This document shows positions 53,785-63,497 of a stretch of 64,000 nucleotides of DNA, in pieces. The stretch lies in the NCBI RefSeq assembly GCF_018394335.1, contig NZ_CP074572.1:3782001-3846000 (forward strand), in the 5' to 3' direction. Source of the DNA: Shewanella dokdonensis. GTDB taxonomy: Bacteria; Pseudomonadota; Gammaproteobacteria; Enterobacterales; Shewanellaceae. Below the pieces are notes generated by a model, which was given only the letters and a program-made list of their open reading frames with translations, did not search any database and was not told the DNA's origin. Made by a program: the position numbers and the translations under genes. How positions within the stretch are numbered: position 1 is the first letter of the stretch; each line of letters begins with the position of its first letter.

Positions 53785-54939
53785 TTAGCCGTTTTTAGCC
53801 ATTTTCACTAGCCTGTTTGCAAGATCTGCGTCATTTATTGCGTCAATGGGCCATTGTTTCGCATGTTGCAACAGCGCCCCATTGACAAGACCCAATTTTT
53901 GCCAGTAATGGCAAACTGCCGGGCCATCTTGTTGATTAAAAGCGAGATTAAGCTGTTGCCACGCGTCTGCCACGGCTGGAGCGAGATTATGGCAATATCG
54001 ACGCATAAAAGCATCCAATTTTATCAGGTGAGCATCTTCTTCTTGTGGATAGATGTGCCAAATAAAGGGTTTTGCTGCCCACTGGGCTCGCAGAAAAGAG
54101 TCCTCGCCGCGTACTATGTTCATATCACAACTCCACAGCAGCCGATCGTAGCCTTGTTGATCTGTCATCGGTAGCTCGTGAATATGCAAGTTACCAATAA
54201 TGTAATTGGCGGTTGATGTGTCGAATGGCTGCGGTTCCAGCCATTGTTTTACAGCGTTTAGCCCTTTGCCTTGTGGCACCAATAGATGCAGTTTCTGGGG
54301 CGCATCACGCCACAGCGCCAGCAACGCTGGGAGTGCGTTATTTTCATAACAAAATAAACTGATAACACTCTCATCTGGCGCGATATCGCTTATGCCAAAG
54401 GATTGACACAGCGAGAGTCTGGATTGTGGATTTTGTTGCCAATGTTCTCGCTGTTCGAAAAGATCCTGTTCGCAGATGAGACCGCCCGATTTTGCGGTAA
54501 ACCCTGGGAAGTAAAATAGTTTCTTTACACCGGCCAATGCCGGAGATTGCAAACCATGACAATCATCTATCCAGGGTTCAGCACTGAGGTATTCTAGGTT
54601 GATCCACATTGGTGGAGAGGGCAGTAAGGGGAGCTGTTGCTGTACTTCCTGTGGGAGTTCACAGGCAAAGGCCTCAATCACGACCTGACCCGGTTGCCAC
54701 GGATGTTGCAGCGGTTGCGTCCAGTGAAAAATGTTAACGCCATAAAAGGATTGTTGAGTCTTGCGTGAATCTAGTTGTGGCAGGATATGCGCAAAACTGG
54801 CTAAGTCATCCACCCACAGATTGATCACCAAGCCATATTCATCGGCTAATTGTCTGGCAAGGCGCCAGGTCACACCGATATCACCGTAATTATCAACAAC
54901 AGTACAGAAAATATCCCAGTGCGAGTGGTGAGTTTGCAT
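53785..54939 (-). CDS. earP: EF-P arginine rhamnosyltransferase EarP
   Basis: 384 residues. EarP (formerly DUF2331) is a GT-B glycosyltransferase that transfers rhamnose from dTDP-rhamnose to Arg32 of EF-P. The catalytic aspartates are in VVDNYGDIGV (Asp16 and Asp20), and the nucleotide-sugar site is in IVRGEDSFLRAQWAAKPFIW. It lies 46 bases upstream of efp in the same direction. This pair is typical of Shewanella and distinguishes it from the EpmAB (lysine) system of E. coli. Confidence 0.95.
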   Translation of the reverse strand: MQTHHSHWDIFCTVVDNYGDIGVTWRLARQLADEYGLVINLWVDDLASFAHILPQLDSRKTQQSFYGVNIFHWTQPLQHPWQPGQVVIEAFACELPQEVQQQLPLLPSPPMWINLEYLSAEPWIDDCHGLQSPALAGVKKLFYFPGFTAKSGGLICEQDLFEQREHWQQNPQSRLSLCQSFGISDIAPDESVISLFCYENNALPALLALWRDAPQKLHLLVPQGKGLNAVKQWLEPQPFDTSTANYIIGNLHIHELPMTDQQGYDRLLWSCDMNIVRGEDSFLRAQWAAKPFIWHIYPQEEDAHLIKLDAFMRRYCHNLAPAVADAWQQLNLAFNQQDGPAVCHYWQKLGLVNGALLQHAKQWPIDAINDADLANRLVKMAKNG

Positions 54940-54958
54940 GTTGCATTATCCAATAAAA

Positions 54959-54978
54959 AGGCGGCTCATCAGCCGCCT
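54959..54978 (-). terminator. Terminator after fldA
   Basis: AGGCGGCT / AGCCGCCT stem with a CATC loop; on the minus strand it is followed by TTTTTATTG. Lies between fldA and earP. Confidence 0.75.
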
Positions 54979-54997
54979 AAATGCGTTCGGGAACAGA

Positions 54998-55524
54998 TTA
55001 GTCTTCCAACTCCGCGAGACACATCTCTTCGTAAATCTGCTTAACCCAAGCATCGACACGCTCTTCTGTCAGCTCGGGTTGGCGGTCTTCATCAATGCCC
55101 AAACCAACAAAGTGTTTGTCATCTACCAACGCCTTAGAGGCTTCAAATTCATAACCTGCGGTTGGCCAGTTACCAATGATAATGGCACCACGCGGTTCAA
55201 TAATGTCACGCAAAGTCCCCATGGCATCGAGGAAATACTCGGCATAATCTTCCTGATCGCCACAGCCAAAGATGGCAACCAGTTTATCGGTGAAATCAAT
55301 CTTTTCCAATTCAGGGAAAAAGTCGTCCCAATCGCACTGAGACTCACCATAATACCAAGTCGGGATGCCGAGGATCAGCAGATCATAGGCGGCGATATCA
55401 TCTTTGGTACTCTTGGCGATATCTTTCACCTCAACCATTTTTTCACCCAGTTTTTTCTGGATCATTTTGGCTACAGCTTCGGTGTTACCGGTGTCGCTTC
55501 CGAAAAAAGACCTACAGTTGCCAT
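54998..55524 (-). CDS. fldA: Flavodoxin FldA (frameshifted)
   Basis: Long-chain flavodoxin, about 175 residues, an FMN electron carrier that activates enzymes such as pyruvate formate-lyase and MetH. Start at 55524 with AAAGGAAAG upstream. The frame breaks at A6 55503-55508 on the plus strand; seven would give MATVGLFFGSDTGNTEAVAK, the phosphate-binding loop. The rest shows GIPTWYYGESQCDWDDF and FGCGDQEDYAEYF. Directly downstream of ybfE as in E. coli, but fur, which follows it there, is replaced by earP. Confidence 0.92.
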
Positions 55525-55574
55525 CGTCTTTCCTTTAATTCAACTAACTAAATTCGTTATACAATCCTGATCCA

Positions 55575-55859
55575 CTATACTTCGAAAATGCTGCTAACAC
55601 TCTGTTGCAAAATATGCTCGATCAGTTGACTGCGGCTGATGTTACTTGCCGTTGCCTGTTCGTTCAAGGCGTCATACAAATCTTGTGACACCTTTAACTC
55701 TATCCTTTTTAATCCTTTTTCCTTGTCCCGTTTCACCTGATTACGTTTATTCACCCGTAACTGCTGCTCTCTGGGAAGGGGATTACTTCTCGGACGGCCC
55801 CGACGCTTCTCGTTGGCAAAAAGGTCGATGGTCGTTCTGTCAGATGATTCTTTTGCCAT
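55575..55859 (-). CDS. ybfE: YbfE family protein, ribbon-helix-helix-like
   Basis: 94 residues. The N-terminal half is basic (RRGRPRSNPLPREQQ). The C-terminal half, RIELKVSQDLYDALNEQA then ISRSQLIEHILQQ, has the beta-strand/helix/helix pattern of ribbon-helix-helix DNA-binding proteins. In E. coli ybfE is a LexA-regulated gene of unknown function beside fldA. A palindrome lies 18 bases upstream of the start; no canonical LexA box was found. Probably in one operon with fldA, 50 bases downstream. Confidence 0.85.
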   Translation of the reverse strand: MAKESSDRTTIDLFANEKRRGRPRSNPLPREQQLRVNKRNQVKRDKEKGLKRIELKVSQDLYDALNEQATASNISRSQLIEHILQQSVSSIFEV

Positions 55860-55876
55860 TTATTTTGTTCTTTTTA

Positions 55877-55894
55877 TCGGACATCACTGTCCGA
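55877..55894. promoter_or_regulatory. Palindrome upstream of ybfE, candidate operator
   Basis: TCGGACA-TCAC-TGTCCGA, a perfect 7-base inverted repeat with a 4-base spacer, centred about 26 bases before the ybfE start codon. It may be an operator, possibly for YbfE itself; it does not fit the LexA pattern. No T-run, so not a terminator. Confidence 0.5.
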
Positions 55895-56086
55895 ATTTTA
55901 ACTTGCTGCAGGCGGCACCCCAACCTGTGTTCCATCGCCCGGCGCCTAAAAGCGGTACCTAATCATCCGAAATGACCACGAAAGTCCCTAGAGGTTCCTT
56001 CAATATCAACGGAATGTGTTATTGGGCATAAAAGAGGCGCGACTATAGCACATTGACAACAGGGTCGCTATATTGCGGTCGCTGCT

Positions 56087-56869
56087 TCATTGCCCGGAAA
56101 CGTGTTTATCGATGAAGTCATGTACAATGCGATTAAAGACTGTCGGTTTTTGTGCATGTAACCAGTGTCCCGTGCCCTCTATGGCTTTGGATTCAGCCTG
56201 TGGAAACTGTTGTACTATCGCTTCTCGGTAGCTGGCGTTGACATAGGCGGGATCGGCACTGTGCAGCAACAGAATTGGGCCATCAAAGGTGAGGTATCCG
56301 GCCGAAGATGGCGGATTGAACCAGCCAATAATGTGGGGATAGCTATGAATGAGCCCCGCTAGATTCAGTTTCCACTCAAACCCAACATCATTGCGGCGTA
56401 GGCTTTTCAGCAAGAATTGTGCGGTAGCCTCATCAACCCCGTGATCTAGCAGATGTTGTAGTGCCACTCGCCGATCTTTGGCATCAAGGGGCAGACTCTG
56501 CATGGCTGCAAATACCTTGTCGTGACGATTGGAATACGCCACTGGCGCAATATCCGCGGCGACCACCGACAACACCCGTTCTGGTGCAATTAACGCGGTG
56601 GCCATGGCTATCTTGCCGCCCATTGAATGACCCACCAGATGCGCTTGTTTAATCTGCAATTGATCTAACAACGCCAGTAGCATCTTGGCAATGGTGGGGT
56701 AGTCCATGTCTGCTAGATGTTCACTCCGCCCATGGTTAGGGCAATCGACACGGATCACCCGATAATCGGCTTCCAATTCATGGCCTAATGCTTTGAGATT
56801 ATCACCATCACCAAATAAACCATGAATGAGCACTACAGGAACGCCTTGGCCACTTTCACTAAAAAACAT
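56087..56869 (-). CDS. ybfF: Alpha/beta-fold hydrolase YbfF (esterase)
   Basis: 260 residues from the ATG at 56869, which has GGAGA upstream. Alpha/beta hydrolase with nucleophile serine in VGHSMGGKI, oxyanion region VLIHGLFGDGDNL, aspartate in LLHSADPAY and histidine in GTGHWLH. E. coli YbfF hydrolyses acyl-CoA and short esters in vitro; the physiological substrate is unclear. Divergent from seqA, the E. coli order. Confidence 0.92.
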   Translation of the reverse strand: MFFSESGQGVPVVLIHGLFGDGDNLKALGHELEADYRVIRVDCPNHGRSEHLADMDYPTIAKMLLALLDQLQIKQAHLVGHSMGGKIAMATALIAPERVLSVVAADIAPVAYSNRHDKVFAAMQSLPLDAKDRRVALQHLLDHGVDEATAQFLLKSLRRNDVGFEWKLNLAGLIHSYPHIIGWFNPPSSAGYLTFDGPILLLHSADPAYVNASYREAIVQQFPQAESKAIEGTGHWLHAQKPTVFNRIVHDFIDKHVSGQ

Positions 56870-57160
56870 CGTTTCTCCTACTCCGACACAGCCACAGTAC
56901 ATGACGAAATAAATGGGTTGCAGGGCAAAAATTTTGCGGCAAAGTTCACATCATTACAAGCGGTGCTGTTTTCTACAGCAATAGCTGACTACTTTATGAG
57001 CGGATAGTGCCAGTGCATAAATCTGCCAAGGTATTTCAGCGTTTTTTCATGGATTTGCTCTTTTCCCCGGGCAGGTTTGTGGCATACTTTTGCCTAAATG
57101 ATCGCGCTGGATCGCGCCTCTTGCTGCGCCTTTACAGCAACAAATGACAGGAACCATGGC

Positions 57161-57724
57161 ATGAAATATATTGAAGTGGACGAAGAGCTATATCGCTTTA
57201 TTGCCGGGAAAACCGAACGTATCGGTGAAAGTGCTTCGGAGATATTGCGGCGTTTATTGGGGTTGGAATCACTCGTTTTGGATACTGAAACGCCGCCTGT
57301 TGCCGTTAGCCATCCGGGGATGGAATCTTCTTATCTTCCTAACAATTTGCCTCCTGCCAGCAATGCGGTAGATTTTGAACAACTGTATGTTTCGAGTGTA
57401 TTGGACGCACAGAAAAGTGCTGTAGGGCGTTTCCTCTTCGTGCTTGAAGCGCTATATCAGCAGATGCCGCAGCAGTTTGAAAAAGTATTGCAGGTTCAGG
57501 GGCGCGACCGGCTGTATTTTGCGACATCAAAAGCCTCATTGCTGGCTGCCAGCCAGTCGGCTAACCCTAAAGAGATTGGTAATAGTGGTTATTGGGTGAC
57601 GACCAATAACAACACCGCCAAGAAGCATGCAATTTTGCTGGAAGCACTGGAAAAACTTGGCTGTGGCGCCATCCGAGCCCAAGCCATTGCCGATGAAGCA
57701 TTACCGCAAGCCAAAGCTGAGTAG
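57161..57724 (+). CDS. seqA: Negative modulator of initiation of replication SeqA
   Basis: 187 residues from the ATG at 57161 (MKYIEVDEELYRFIAG). SeqA binds hemimethylated GATC sites, sequestering new origins. N-terminal oligomerisation domain (TERIGESASEILRRLLGL), then a linker of about 60 residues, and the C-terminal DNA-binding domain with TTNNNTAKKHAILLEAL. Its presence implies Dam methylation. Followed by pgm after 27 bases. Confidence 0.96.
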   Translation: MKYIEVDEELYRFIAGKTERIGESASEILRRLLGLESLVLDTETPPVAVSHPGMESSYLPNNLPPASNAVDFEQLYVSSVLDAQKSAVGRFLFVLEALYQQMPQQFEKVLQVQGRDRLYFATSKASLLAASQSANPKEIGNSGYWVTTNNNTAKKHAILLEALEKLGCGAIRAQAIADEALPQAKAE

Positions 57725-57751
57725 CACAGTTAACCGACAAGGAGAGCAATC

Positions 57752-59404
57752 GTGGCGATTCATGAACGCGCAGGTAAACCAGCCCTACAGAGCGATCTGG
57801 TGAATATTCCCAAGTTGATGAGTTTTTATTATCGGCTGATCCCCGATGTTGAAAACCCCGCGCAGCAAGTCAGTTTCGGCACTTCTGGTCACCGCGGTTC
57901 GGCATTGAATAGCAGTTTTAACCAGAATCATATTTGGGCGATCTCTCAGGCCATTGCCGATTACCGACAGCAGCAGGGGATTAATGGCACACTGTTCCTG
58001 GGAATGGATACCCATGCGCTTTCGCAGGCGGCCTATATCTCCGCGCTGGAGGTTTTACTGGCCAATGATGTCTCGGTCGTGGTGCAACAACAGGAAAGCT
58101 TTACTCCTACGCCGGTGGTTTCTCAGGCGATTGTTGCCGCGAACGTTGGCAAAAGCGAAGACGATAGCAACCGCTGTGATGGCATTATCATTACGCCTTC
58201 CCACAATCCGCCACAGGATGGCGGCATTAAATACAATCCGCCCCATGGTGGCCCGGCTGAAAGTGCGGTGACGGGCTGGATTGAATCTCGCGCCAACCAA
58301 TATCTTAAGTGTCGGCTAGAAGGCGTTAAAAAACTCAATTATGGTACTGCTGCCGCTATCGGCTTGATTAAACAGCAGGATCTCATCACGCCTTACGTCA
58401 GTGCGTTGGCGCAGGTGATTGACATGAGTGCCATTGCGAAAGCTGGGGTAAATATTGGCGTAGATCCTTTAGGCGGCTCCGGTATCTATTACTGGCAGAA
58501 AATTGCTGAGATTTATGGCCTTAAGATCACCTTGGTAAACGATAAAGTTGACCCGACTTTTGGATTCATGCCGCTGGATAAAGACGGCAAAATCCGTATG
58601 GATTGTTCATCACCTTACGCTATGGCGGGACTGCTGAAACATCAGGATGAATACGATGTCTGTATTGGTAATGACCCAGATTATGACCGCCACGGGATCG
58701 TTTGTCCTGGCAGTGGTTTAATGAATCCGAACCATTATCTGGCGGTTGCCATTGACTATTTGCTTAGCCATCGGCCGCAGTGGTCAGCGGCACTAAAAAT
58801 AGGTAAGACCCTAGTATCCAGTGCATTGATTGACAAAATTGTTGCGTCACATCAACGCCAATTGTGTGAAGTGCCGGTCGGCTTTAAATGGTTTGTTGAG
58901 GGATTAGCTGATGCCAGTTTTGCCTTCGGTGGCGAAGAGAGTGCCGGGGCGGCATTTCTCAAACGTGATGGCACCACGTGGTGCACCGATAAAGACGGCA
59001 TTATTTTGGGATTGCTGGCCGCTGAAATTATCGCGGTGACGGGGAAGTCGCCCGCAGCGCGTTATGAAGAGTTGGTGGCGGAATTTGGCCGTTGCTATTA
59101 TCGGCGGATTGACAGTCCAATCAATGCTAAACAAAAGGCGCGTTTTAGCAGTTTGAACGCAGATACGCTGGGGGCCGACAGCATCGCCGGCGATAAAATC
59201 GAAGCGGTATTAACCCACGCACCGGGCAATAATGCGGCTATCGGCGGTATCAAGGTGACCACCGCAAATGGTTGGTTTGCTGCCAGACCTTCCGGCACTG
59301 AAGCGTTATTTAAAATTTATGCTGAGAGTTTTGTCAGTGAACAACATCTGGATCTGTTGATGAGTGAAGCGCAGCAGGTGATAAAACACGCCTTGAAAGG
59401 TTAA
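57752..59404 (+). CDS. pgm: Phosphoglucomutase (alpha-D-glucose phosphate-specific)
   Basis: 550 residues. Interconverts glucose 1- and 6-phosphate. GTG start at 57752 with AAGGAGAG upstream, giving AIHERAGKPA as in E. coli. The active serine is in TPSHNPPQDGG, the metal-binding loop in GNDPDYDRHG, the sugar-binding loop in GGEESAGAAFL and the phosphate loop in RPSGTEALFKIYAES. Co-transcribed with seqA and closed by a terminator. Confidence 0.97.
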   Translation: MAIHERAGKPALQSDLVNIPKLMSFYYRLIPDVENPAQQVSFGTSGHRGSALNSSFNQNHIWAISQAIADYRQQQGINGTLFLGMDTHALSQAAYISALEVLLANDVSVVVQQQESFTPTPVVSQAIVAANVGKSEDDSNRCDGIIITPSHNPPQDGGIKYNPPHGGPAESAVTGWIESRANQYLKCRLEGVKKLNYGTAAAIGLIKQQDLITPYVSALAQVIDMSAIAKAGVNIGVDPLGGSGIYYWQKIAEIYGLKITLVNDKVDPTFGFMPLDKDGKIRMDCSSPYAMAGLLKHQDEYDVCIGNDPDYDRHGIVCPGSGLMNPNHYLAVAIDYLLSHRPQWSAALKIGKTLVSSALIDKIVASHQRQLCEVPVGFKWFVEGLADASFAFGGEESAGAAFLKRDGTTWCTDKDGIILGLLAAEIIAVTGKSPAARYEELVAEFGRCYYRRIDSPINAKQKARFSSLNADTLGADSIAGDKIEAVLTHAPGNNAAIGGIKVTTANGWFAARPSGTEALFKIYAESFVSEQHLDLLMSEAQQVIKHALKG

Positions 59405-59461
59405 TGCCAAGACTCAAACGTATCCATTGCCAATGGCAGATAGTGGGAATAAGGGTAAAAG

Positions 59462-59487
59462 AAACGCACGGTAATACGTGCGTTTTT
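59462..59487 (+). terminator. Terminator after pgm
   Basis: AAACGCACG / CGTGCGTTT stem with a 6-base loop, running into TTTTT. Between convergent pgm and msrA. Confidence 0.8.
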
Positions 59488-59520
59488 ATGTCCGGGCATC
59501 AAATAATTGCGATGTGATTG

Positions 59521-60000
59521 CTAATATTCAATATGGCAACTGGGGAGATCATTCTTGCGAATGTAATCCTGATGATAATCTTCCGCTTTGTGAAAGGTTT
59601 GTGCGGGTACGATTTCAGTGACAATCTGCCGCATTCCCCACTTGCCGCTACGCATCAGCGCCAATTTGGAGGCTTCCGCCTGTTGTTTCTGCTCTTTGTC
59701 ATGGAAAAACACTACGCTGCGATACTGAGTGCCCATATCCGCACCTTGCTGGTTGAGGCTGGTTGGGTTGTGGTTTTTCCAGAATATTTGCAGCAGATCC
59801 TCATAACTGACTTGCGCTGCGTCATATTCTACCTGAACCACCTCTGCATGGCCGGTGTTGCCTTTTTTTACCTGTTCGTAGGTTACCGCTTTATCACCGC
59901 CGCCCATGTAACCACTGGTTGCATTGAGCACGCCAGGCACCTGTCGGAAAAAGTATTCGACGCCCCAGAAACAACCTGCGCCAAATGTTGCAATTGCCAT
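59521..60000 (-). CDS. msrA: Peptide-methionine (S)-S-oxide reductase MsrA
   Basis: 159 residues. Repairs S-oxidised methionine using a catalytic cysteine in GAGCFWGVEYFF near the N-terminus. Further family segments: SGYMGGGDKAVTYEQV, GHAEVVQVEYD, NPTSLNQQGADMGTQYRS. Short MsrA without a signal peptide, so cytosolic. No MsrB domain is attached. The second-cysteine recycling position sits in the C-terminal SCHIEY. Divergent from astE. Confidence 0.95.
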   Translation of the reverse strand: MAIATFGAGCFWGVEYFFRQVPGVLNATSGYMGGGDKAVTYEQVKKGNTGHAEVVQVEYDAAQVSYEDLLQIFWKNHNPTSLNQQGADMGTQYRSVVFFHDKEQKQQAEASKLALMRSGKWGMRQIVTEIVPAQTFHKAEDYHQDYIRKNDLPSCHIEY

Positions 60001-60152
60001 TATTAATTCGCCATTAGAAGTCTAGATGGCTAAAATTATCTGCTATGGCGCAATGGCTTGCAAGCGTTAGCAATGAATAAGCTATAACGACGCATCATTA
60101 ACCCCTGTGATAGCATAGTGGCATCAGCGGTTACTGAACTAAGGAGTGGAAC

Positions 60153-61181
60153 GTGCTGCAACAACTGCTGCAACAGGCAAATTTTCTGGCACTAACCCTT
60201 GCCAATCCCGTTTCTATGGCGGCTGAACAAGCCGTGATTGCTGGGCATACGCGAGTTGAACTCTGGGACAGTGGTGTCTTGGTTTTTACGCCACTGCACA
60301 CGGAAGCTACTCGCGATATTGTTCTGTCGAGTGGCATTCACGGTAATGAAACCGCCCCGATTGAACTCTGTAATCAGTTGATCCAAGCGATCGTCAGCCA
60401 GAATTTATTGTTACAGCAACGCGTGATGTTTATTTTCGGCAATCCTCCGACAATCAATAATCACACGCGATTTGTTAGCGAAAACCTTAACCGCTTATTT
60501 AACGGCGAACATGCCAATCCCCATGTGGCCAGCAATGGAGAACGGCTGCGAGCCGCGAGATTAGAAGCGTATGTCGAGCGCTTTTTTATGGCGGCAGATA
60601 GACAACGACTGCATTACGATTTACACACGGCTATCCGTGCCTCTCGCCACGAACGCTTTGCTGTCTGTCCTTATCGGCCAGATAAACCCCACTTGAAACA
60701 ACAACTGGCATTTTTGAATGCCGCAGGTGTTGAAGCTTTTCTCATGCATCACGAACCCACAACAACGTTTAGCTATGCGTCGTCGACAAAGTATCAGGCG
60801 GAAGCCTTCACGGTCGAACTGGGCAAGGTGATGCCGTTTGGTCAGAATGATTTGACTAAGTTGGCGGCAATGCGTCAGATGTTGGTCGTGTTGCTATCTG
60901 AGCGTGAATTCCCCCGCGTGACCTATCAGCCAGATAAGCTGGTGCTGTATCGCGTTTGTCGTTCTTTGAATAAACACTATGCAGACTTTGCCTTTAACTT
61001 CAGTAACGAATTGCCGAATTTTACCCAGTTTGCTAAAGGTGAGCTATTGGCCCAAGAACAGGGTATTGCCATTACCGCCGCGCAGGATGGGGAAGCCATT
61101 GTCTTTCCTAACGCGCAGATCCCGGTAGGACAGCGAGCGGCATTGTGTGTGGTGGCTGATCCCGCAATTCCATTAGCTTGA
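60153..61181 (+). CDS. astE: Succinylglutamate desuccinylase
   Basis: 342 residues, last enzyme of the arginine succinyltransferase pathway, releasing glutamate and succinate. GTG start at 60153 with AAGGAG upstream. Zinc ligands in SGIHGNETAP and in YDLHTAIR; catalytic glutamate in TVELGKVMPFG. It stands apart from other ast genes here and is the neighbour of the bkd operon, as in Shewanella. Confidence 0.94.
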   Translation: MLQQLLQQANFLALTLANPVSMAAEQAVIAGHTRVELWDSGVLVFTPLHTEATRDIVLSSGIHGNETAPIELCNQLIQAIVSQNLLLQQRVMFIFGNPPTINNHTRFVSENLNRLFNGEHANPHVASNGERLRAARLEAYVERFFMAADRQRLHYDLHTAIRASRHERFAVCPYRPDKPHLKQQLAFLNAAGVEAFLMHHEPTTTFSYASSTKYQAEAFTVELGKVMPFGQNDLTKLAAMRQMLVVLLSEREFPRVTYQPDKLVLYRVCRSLNKHYADFAFNFSNELPNFTQFAKGELLAQEQGIAITAAQDGEAIVFPNAQIPVGQRAALCVVADPAIPLA

Positions 61182-61331
61182 TGTAAAGCTAGATATACGC
61201 GCCTTAGTAATCAAACTTGATGATAGCCAGATCACAGAGATTGCCAGCCGCTTAAAGTTACCCTAGTGTGCTGGACGAGCATAAAAACCAATGGCAGGAA
61301 TATTCTGCCTCATCAGAATAAAGAGCACATC

Positions 61332-62510
61332 ATGAGCAACACTACGTTTACCCAACAGGTTGTCCATCGTGCAACGTTTTTGGAACGGGATTCTCTCACT
61401 ATCCCAATCCTGAAGTTGTTACAAGCAGATGGCACCACCTTCGAAAACGCTGTGCTTCCCCAGATTGATGAAGCGCTGTCGCGAAAAATTTTTGATGCCT
61501 GTGTCTTTATCAGGACGCTGGATGAACGCATGTTGGCCGCGCAGCGTCAGGGGCGTATCAGTTTTTATATGACCTGTACTGGCGAAGAAGCGGCAGTGAT
61601 TGGCAGTGCCGCGGCACTGGAAGCTGAAGACGTCATTTTGGCGCAGTATCGTGAACACGCCGCATTACGTTACCGTGGTTTCACCACCGAGCAGTTCATG
61701 CACCAGATGTTTAGCAATGAAAAGGATCTGGGCAAAGGTCGACAAATGCCAATCCACTACGGTAGCAAGCAACTGCATTTCCAGACAATTTCTTCACCTC
61801 TGGCGACCCAGATCCCGCAAGCGGCGGGCGTGGGATATTCATTAAAAATGCAGGGCAAGCGTAACGTTGCCATCTGTTATTTTGGCGAAGGTGCGGCCTC
61901 CGAAGGTGACTTCCACGCTGGGATGAATATGGCATCGGTGCATAAAGTCCCGGTGATCTTTTTCTGCCGCAACAATGGTTACGCGATTTCTACCCCCACA
62001 GCGGAGCAATATGCTGGCAACGGGATTGCCAGTCGCGGTTTGGGTTATGGCATGCACACCATTCGGGTTGATGGCAACGACATGCTGGCCGTGCTGGCGG
62101 CCACACAACAAGCCAGAGCTTGGGCCATAGAACATAGTGAACCCGTATTGATCGAAGCCATGACTTATCGTTTGGGCGCACATTCATCTTCAGACGATCC
62201 TTCTGGCTACCGTTCTAAAGATGAAGAAGCGCGTTGGCAGCAACATGATCCGGTTAAACGTTTCAAATTGTGGCTGATCAATAAAGGCTGGCTCAGCGAA
62301 GAAGATGATGCCGCGCTGCATAGCCGTTATCGCCAGGAAGTATTGGATGCGCTGAAAGTCGCGGAAAAAGTACCTTCACCCAAACTGGACGAGATAATTG
62401 AGGATGTTTACGACGTGCCAACCGCCAATCTGAAACAACAGCTTGAGGACTTAAAAACGCATGTTGCCAAATATCCTAAAGCCTATCCTAAGTCATCAGG
62501 GAGGTTATAA
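61332..62510 (+). CDS. bkdA1: Branched-chain 2-oxoacid dehydrogenase E1 component, alpha subunit
   Basis: 392 residues from the ATG at 61332 (MSNTTFTQQVVHRATF); the in-frame extension to 61266 is unlikely. Thiamine-diphosphate binding motif FGEGAASEGDFHAGMNMASV ending in NNGYAIS, and the loop GAHSSSDDPSGYR. It decarboxylates 2-oxoacids from valine, leucine and isoleucine, with BkdA2 and the E2 BkdB. First gene of bkdA1-A2-B; bkdA2 starts 2 bases after its stop. Confidence 0.95.
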   Translation: MSNTTFTQQVVHRATFLERDSLTIPILKLLQADGTTFENAVLPQIDEALSRKIFDACVFIRTLDERMLAAQRQGRISFYMTCTGEEAAVIGSAAALEAEDVILAQYREHAALRYRGFTTEQFMHQMFSNEKDLGKGRQMPIHYGSKQLHFQTISSPLATQIPQAAGVGYSLKMQGKRNVAICYFGEGAASEGDFHAGMNMASVHKVPVIFFCRNNGYAISTPTAEQYAGNGIASRGLGYGMHTIRVDGNDMLAVLAATQQARAWAIEHSEPVLIEAMTYRLGAHSSSDDPSGYRSKDEEARWQQHDPVKRFKLWLINKGWLSEEDDAALHSRYRQEVLDALKVAEKVPSPKLDEIIEDVYDVPTANLKQQLEDLKTHVAKYPKAYPKSSGRL

Positions 62511-62512
62511 GC

Positions 62513-63488
62513 ATGGCTAAGATGAATATGCTGCAAGCCATCAATAACGCGCTGATGCTGGCGATGGCCGCGGATGACAAGATGCTGATATTTGGCGAAG
62601 ATGTGGGCCACTTCGGGGTGTGTTCCGCGCAACCTCTGGGTTACAGGACAAATTTGGTAAAGATCGCTGTTTTAACACGCCACTGACGGAGCAAGGCATT
62701 GCCGGATTTGCCAATGGCCTAGCGTCTAACGGCATGACGCCGGTGGCAGAAATCCAGTTCGCAGATTATATTTTCCCGGCATTTGACCAAATCGTGAATG
62801 AATCGGCCAAGTTCCGCTATCGCAGTGGTAATCAGTTTAACGTTGCCGGGCTGACATTCCGCACCCCATACGGCGGCGGGATTGCAGGGGGACATTACCA
62901 TTCGCAATCGCCAGAAGCCTATTTTACACAGGTTGCGGGCCTCAAAGTGGTCGTGCCGCGTAATGCTTATCAGGCCAAAGGTCTGTTGTTATCGGCAATT
63001 CACGACCCGAATCCAGTGATATTCTTTGAACCGAAACGACTGTACCGGGCATCCGTCAATGAGGTGCCAGAAGACGCTTACGAGTTGCCGCTTGGTAAAG
63101 CCGAAGTCGTACGCGAGGGCAAGGATATTACGCTGCTAGCCTGGGGGCTCAGGTAGACGTTATCGAGAAAGCGGCCGAGATGGCGGCGGAAGATAACATA
63201 GATTGTGAAGTGATCGATCTGCGTACCTTGGCACCTTGGGATGTTGCAACCGTTGCTACATCGGTTCGCAAAACCGGTCGCTTGCTGATTAACCATGAAG
63301 CGCCGTTAACGGGTGGTTTTGCTGGTGAAATTACCGCCACTATCCAGCAGGAGTGTTTCCTGTACCTGGAATCTCCAATAGCCCGCGTATGTGGTTTGGA
63401 TACACCATACCCATTGATCCATGAGAAGGAATATATGCCGGATGCGCTGAAAACCTTTGAAGCTATCAAAGCCTCGGTGAATTTCTAG
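62513..63488 (+). CDS. bkdA2: Branched-chain 2-oxoacid dehydrogenase E1 component, beta subunit (two frameshifts)
   Basis: About 325 residues. Start ATG at 62513 ([19 protein letters not shown]) with GGGAGG just upstream. The frame breaks at GGGG 62615-62618 (five give [20 protein letters not shown]) and again at G5 63143-63147 (six give [18 protein letters not shown]). Transketolase-type pyrimidine domain: [48 protein letters not shown]. The C-terminal domain has RTLAPWD and [14 protein letters not shown]. Both errors are single missing G. Confidence 0.92.
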
Positions 63489-63497
63489 GAGTTGCGC

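Noticed and set aside
55877..55894. LexA box upstream of ybfE
   Set aside because: The palindrome lacks the CTGT-N8-ACAG spacing; it is reported only as an unassigned operator candidate.
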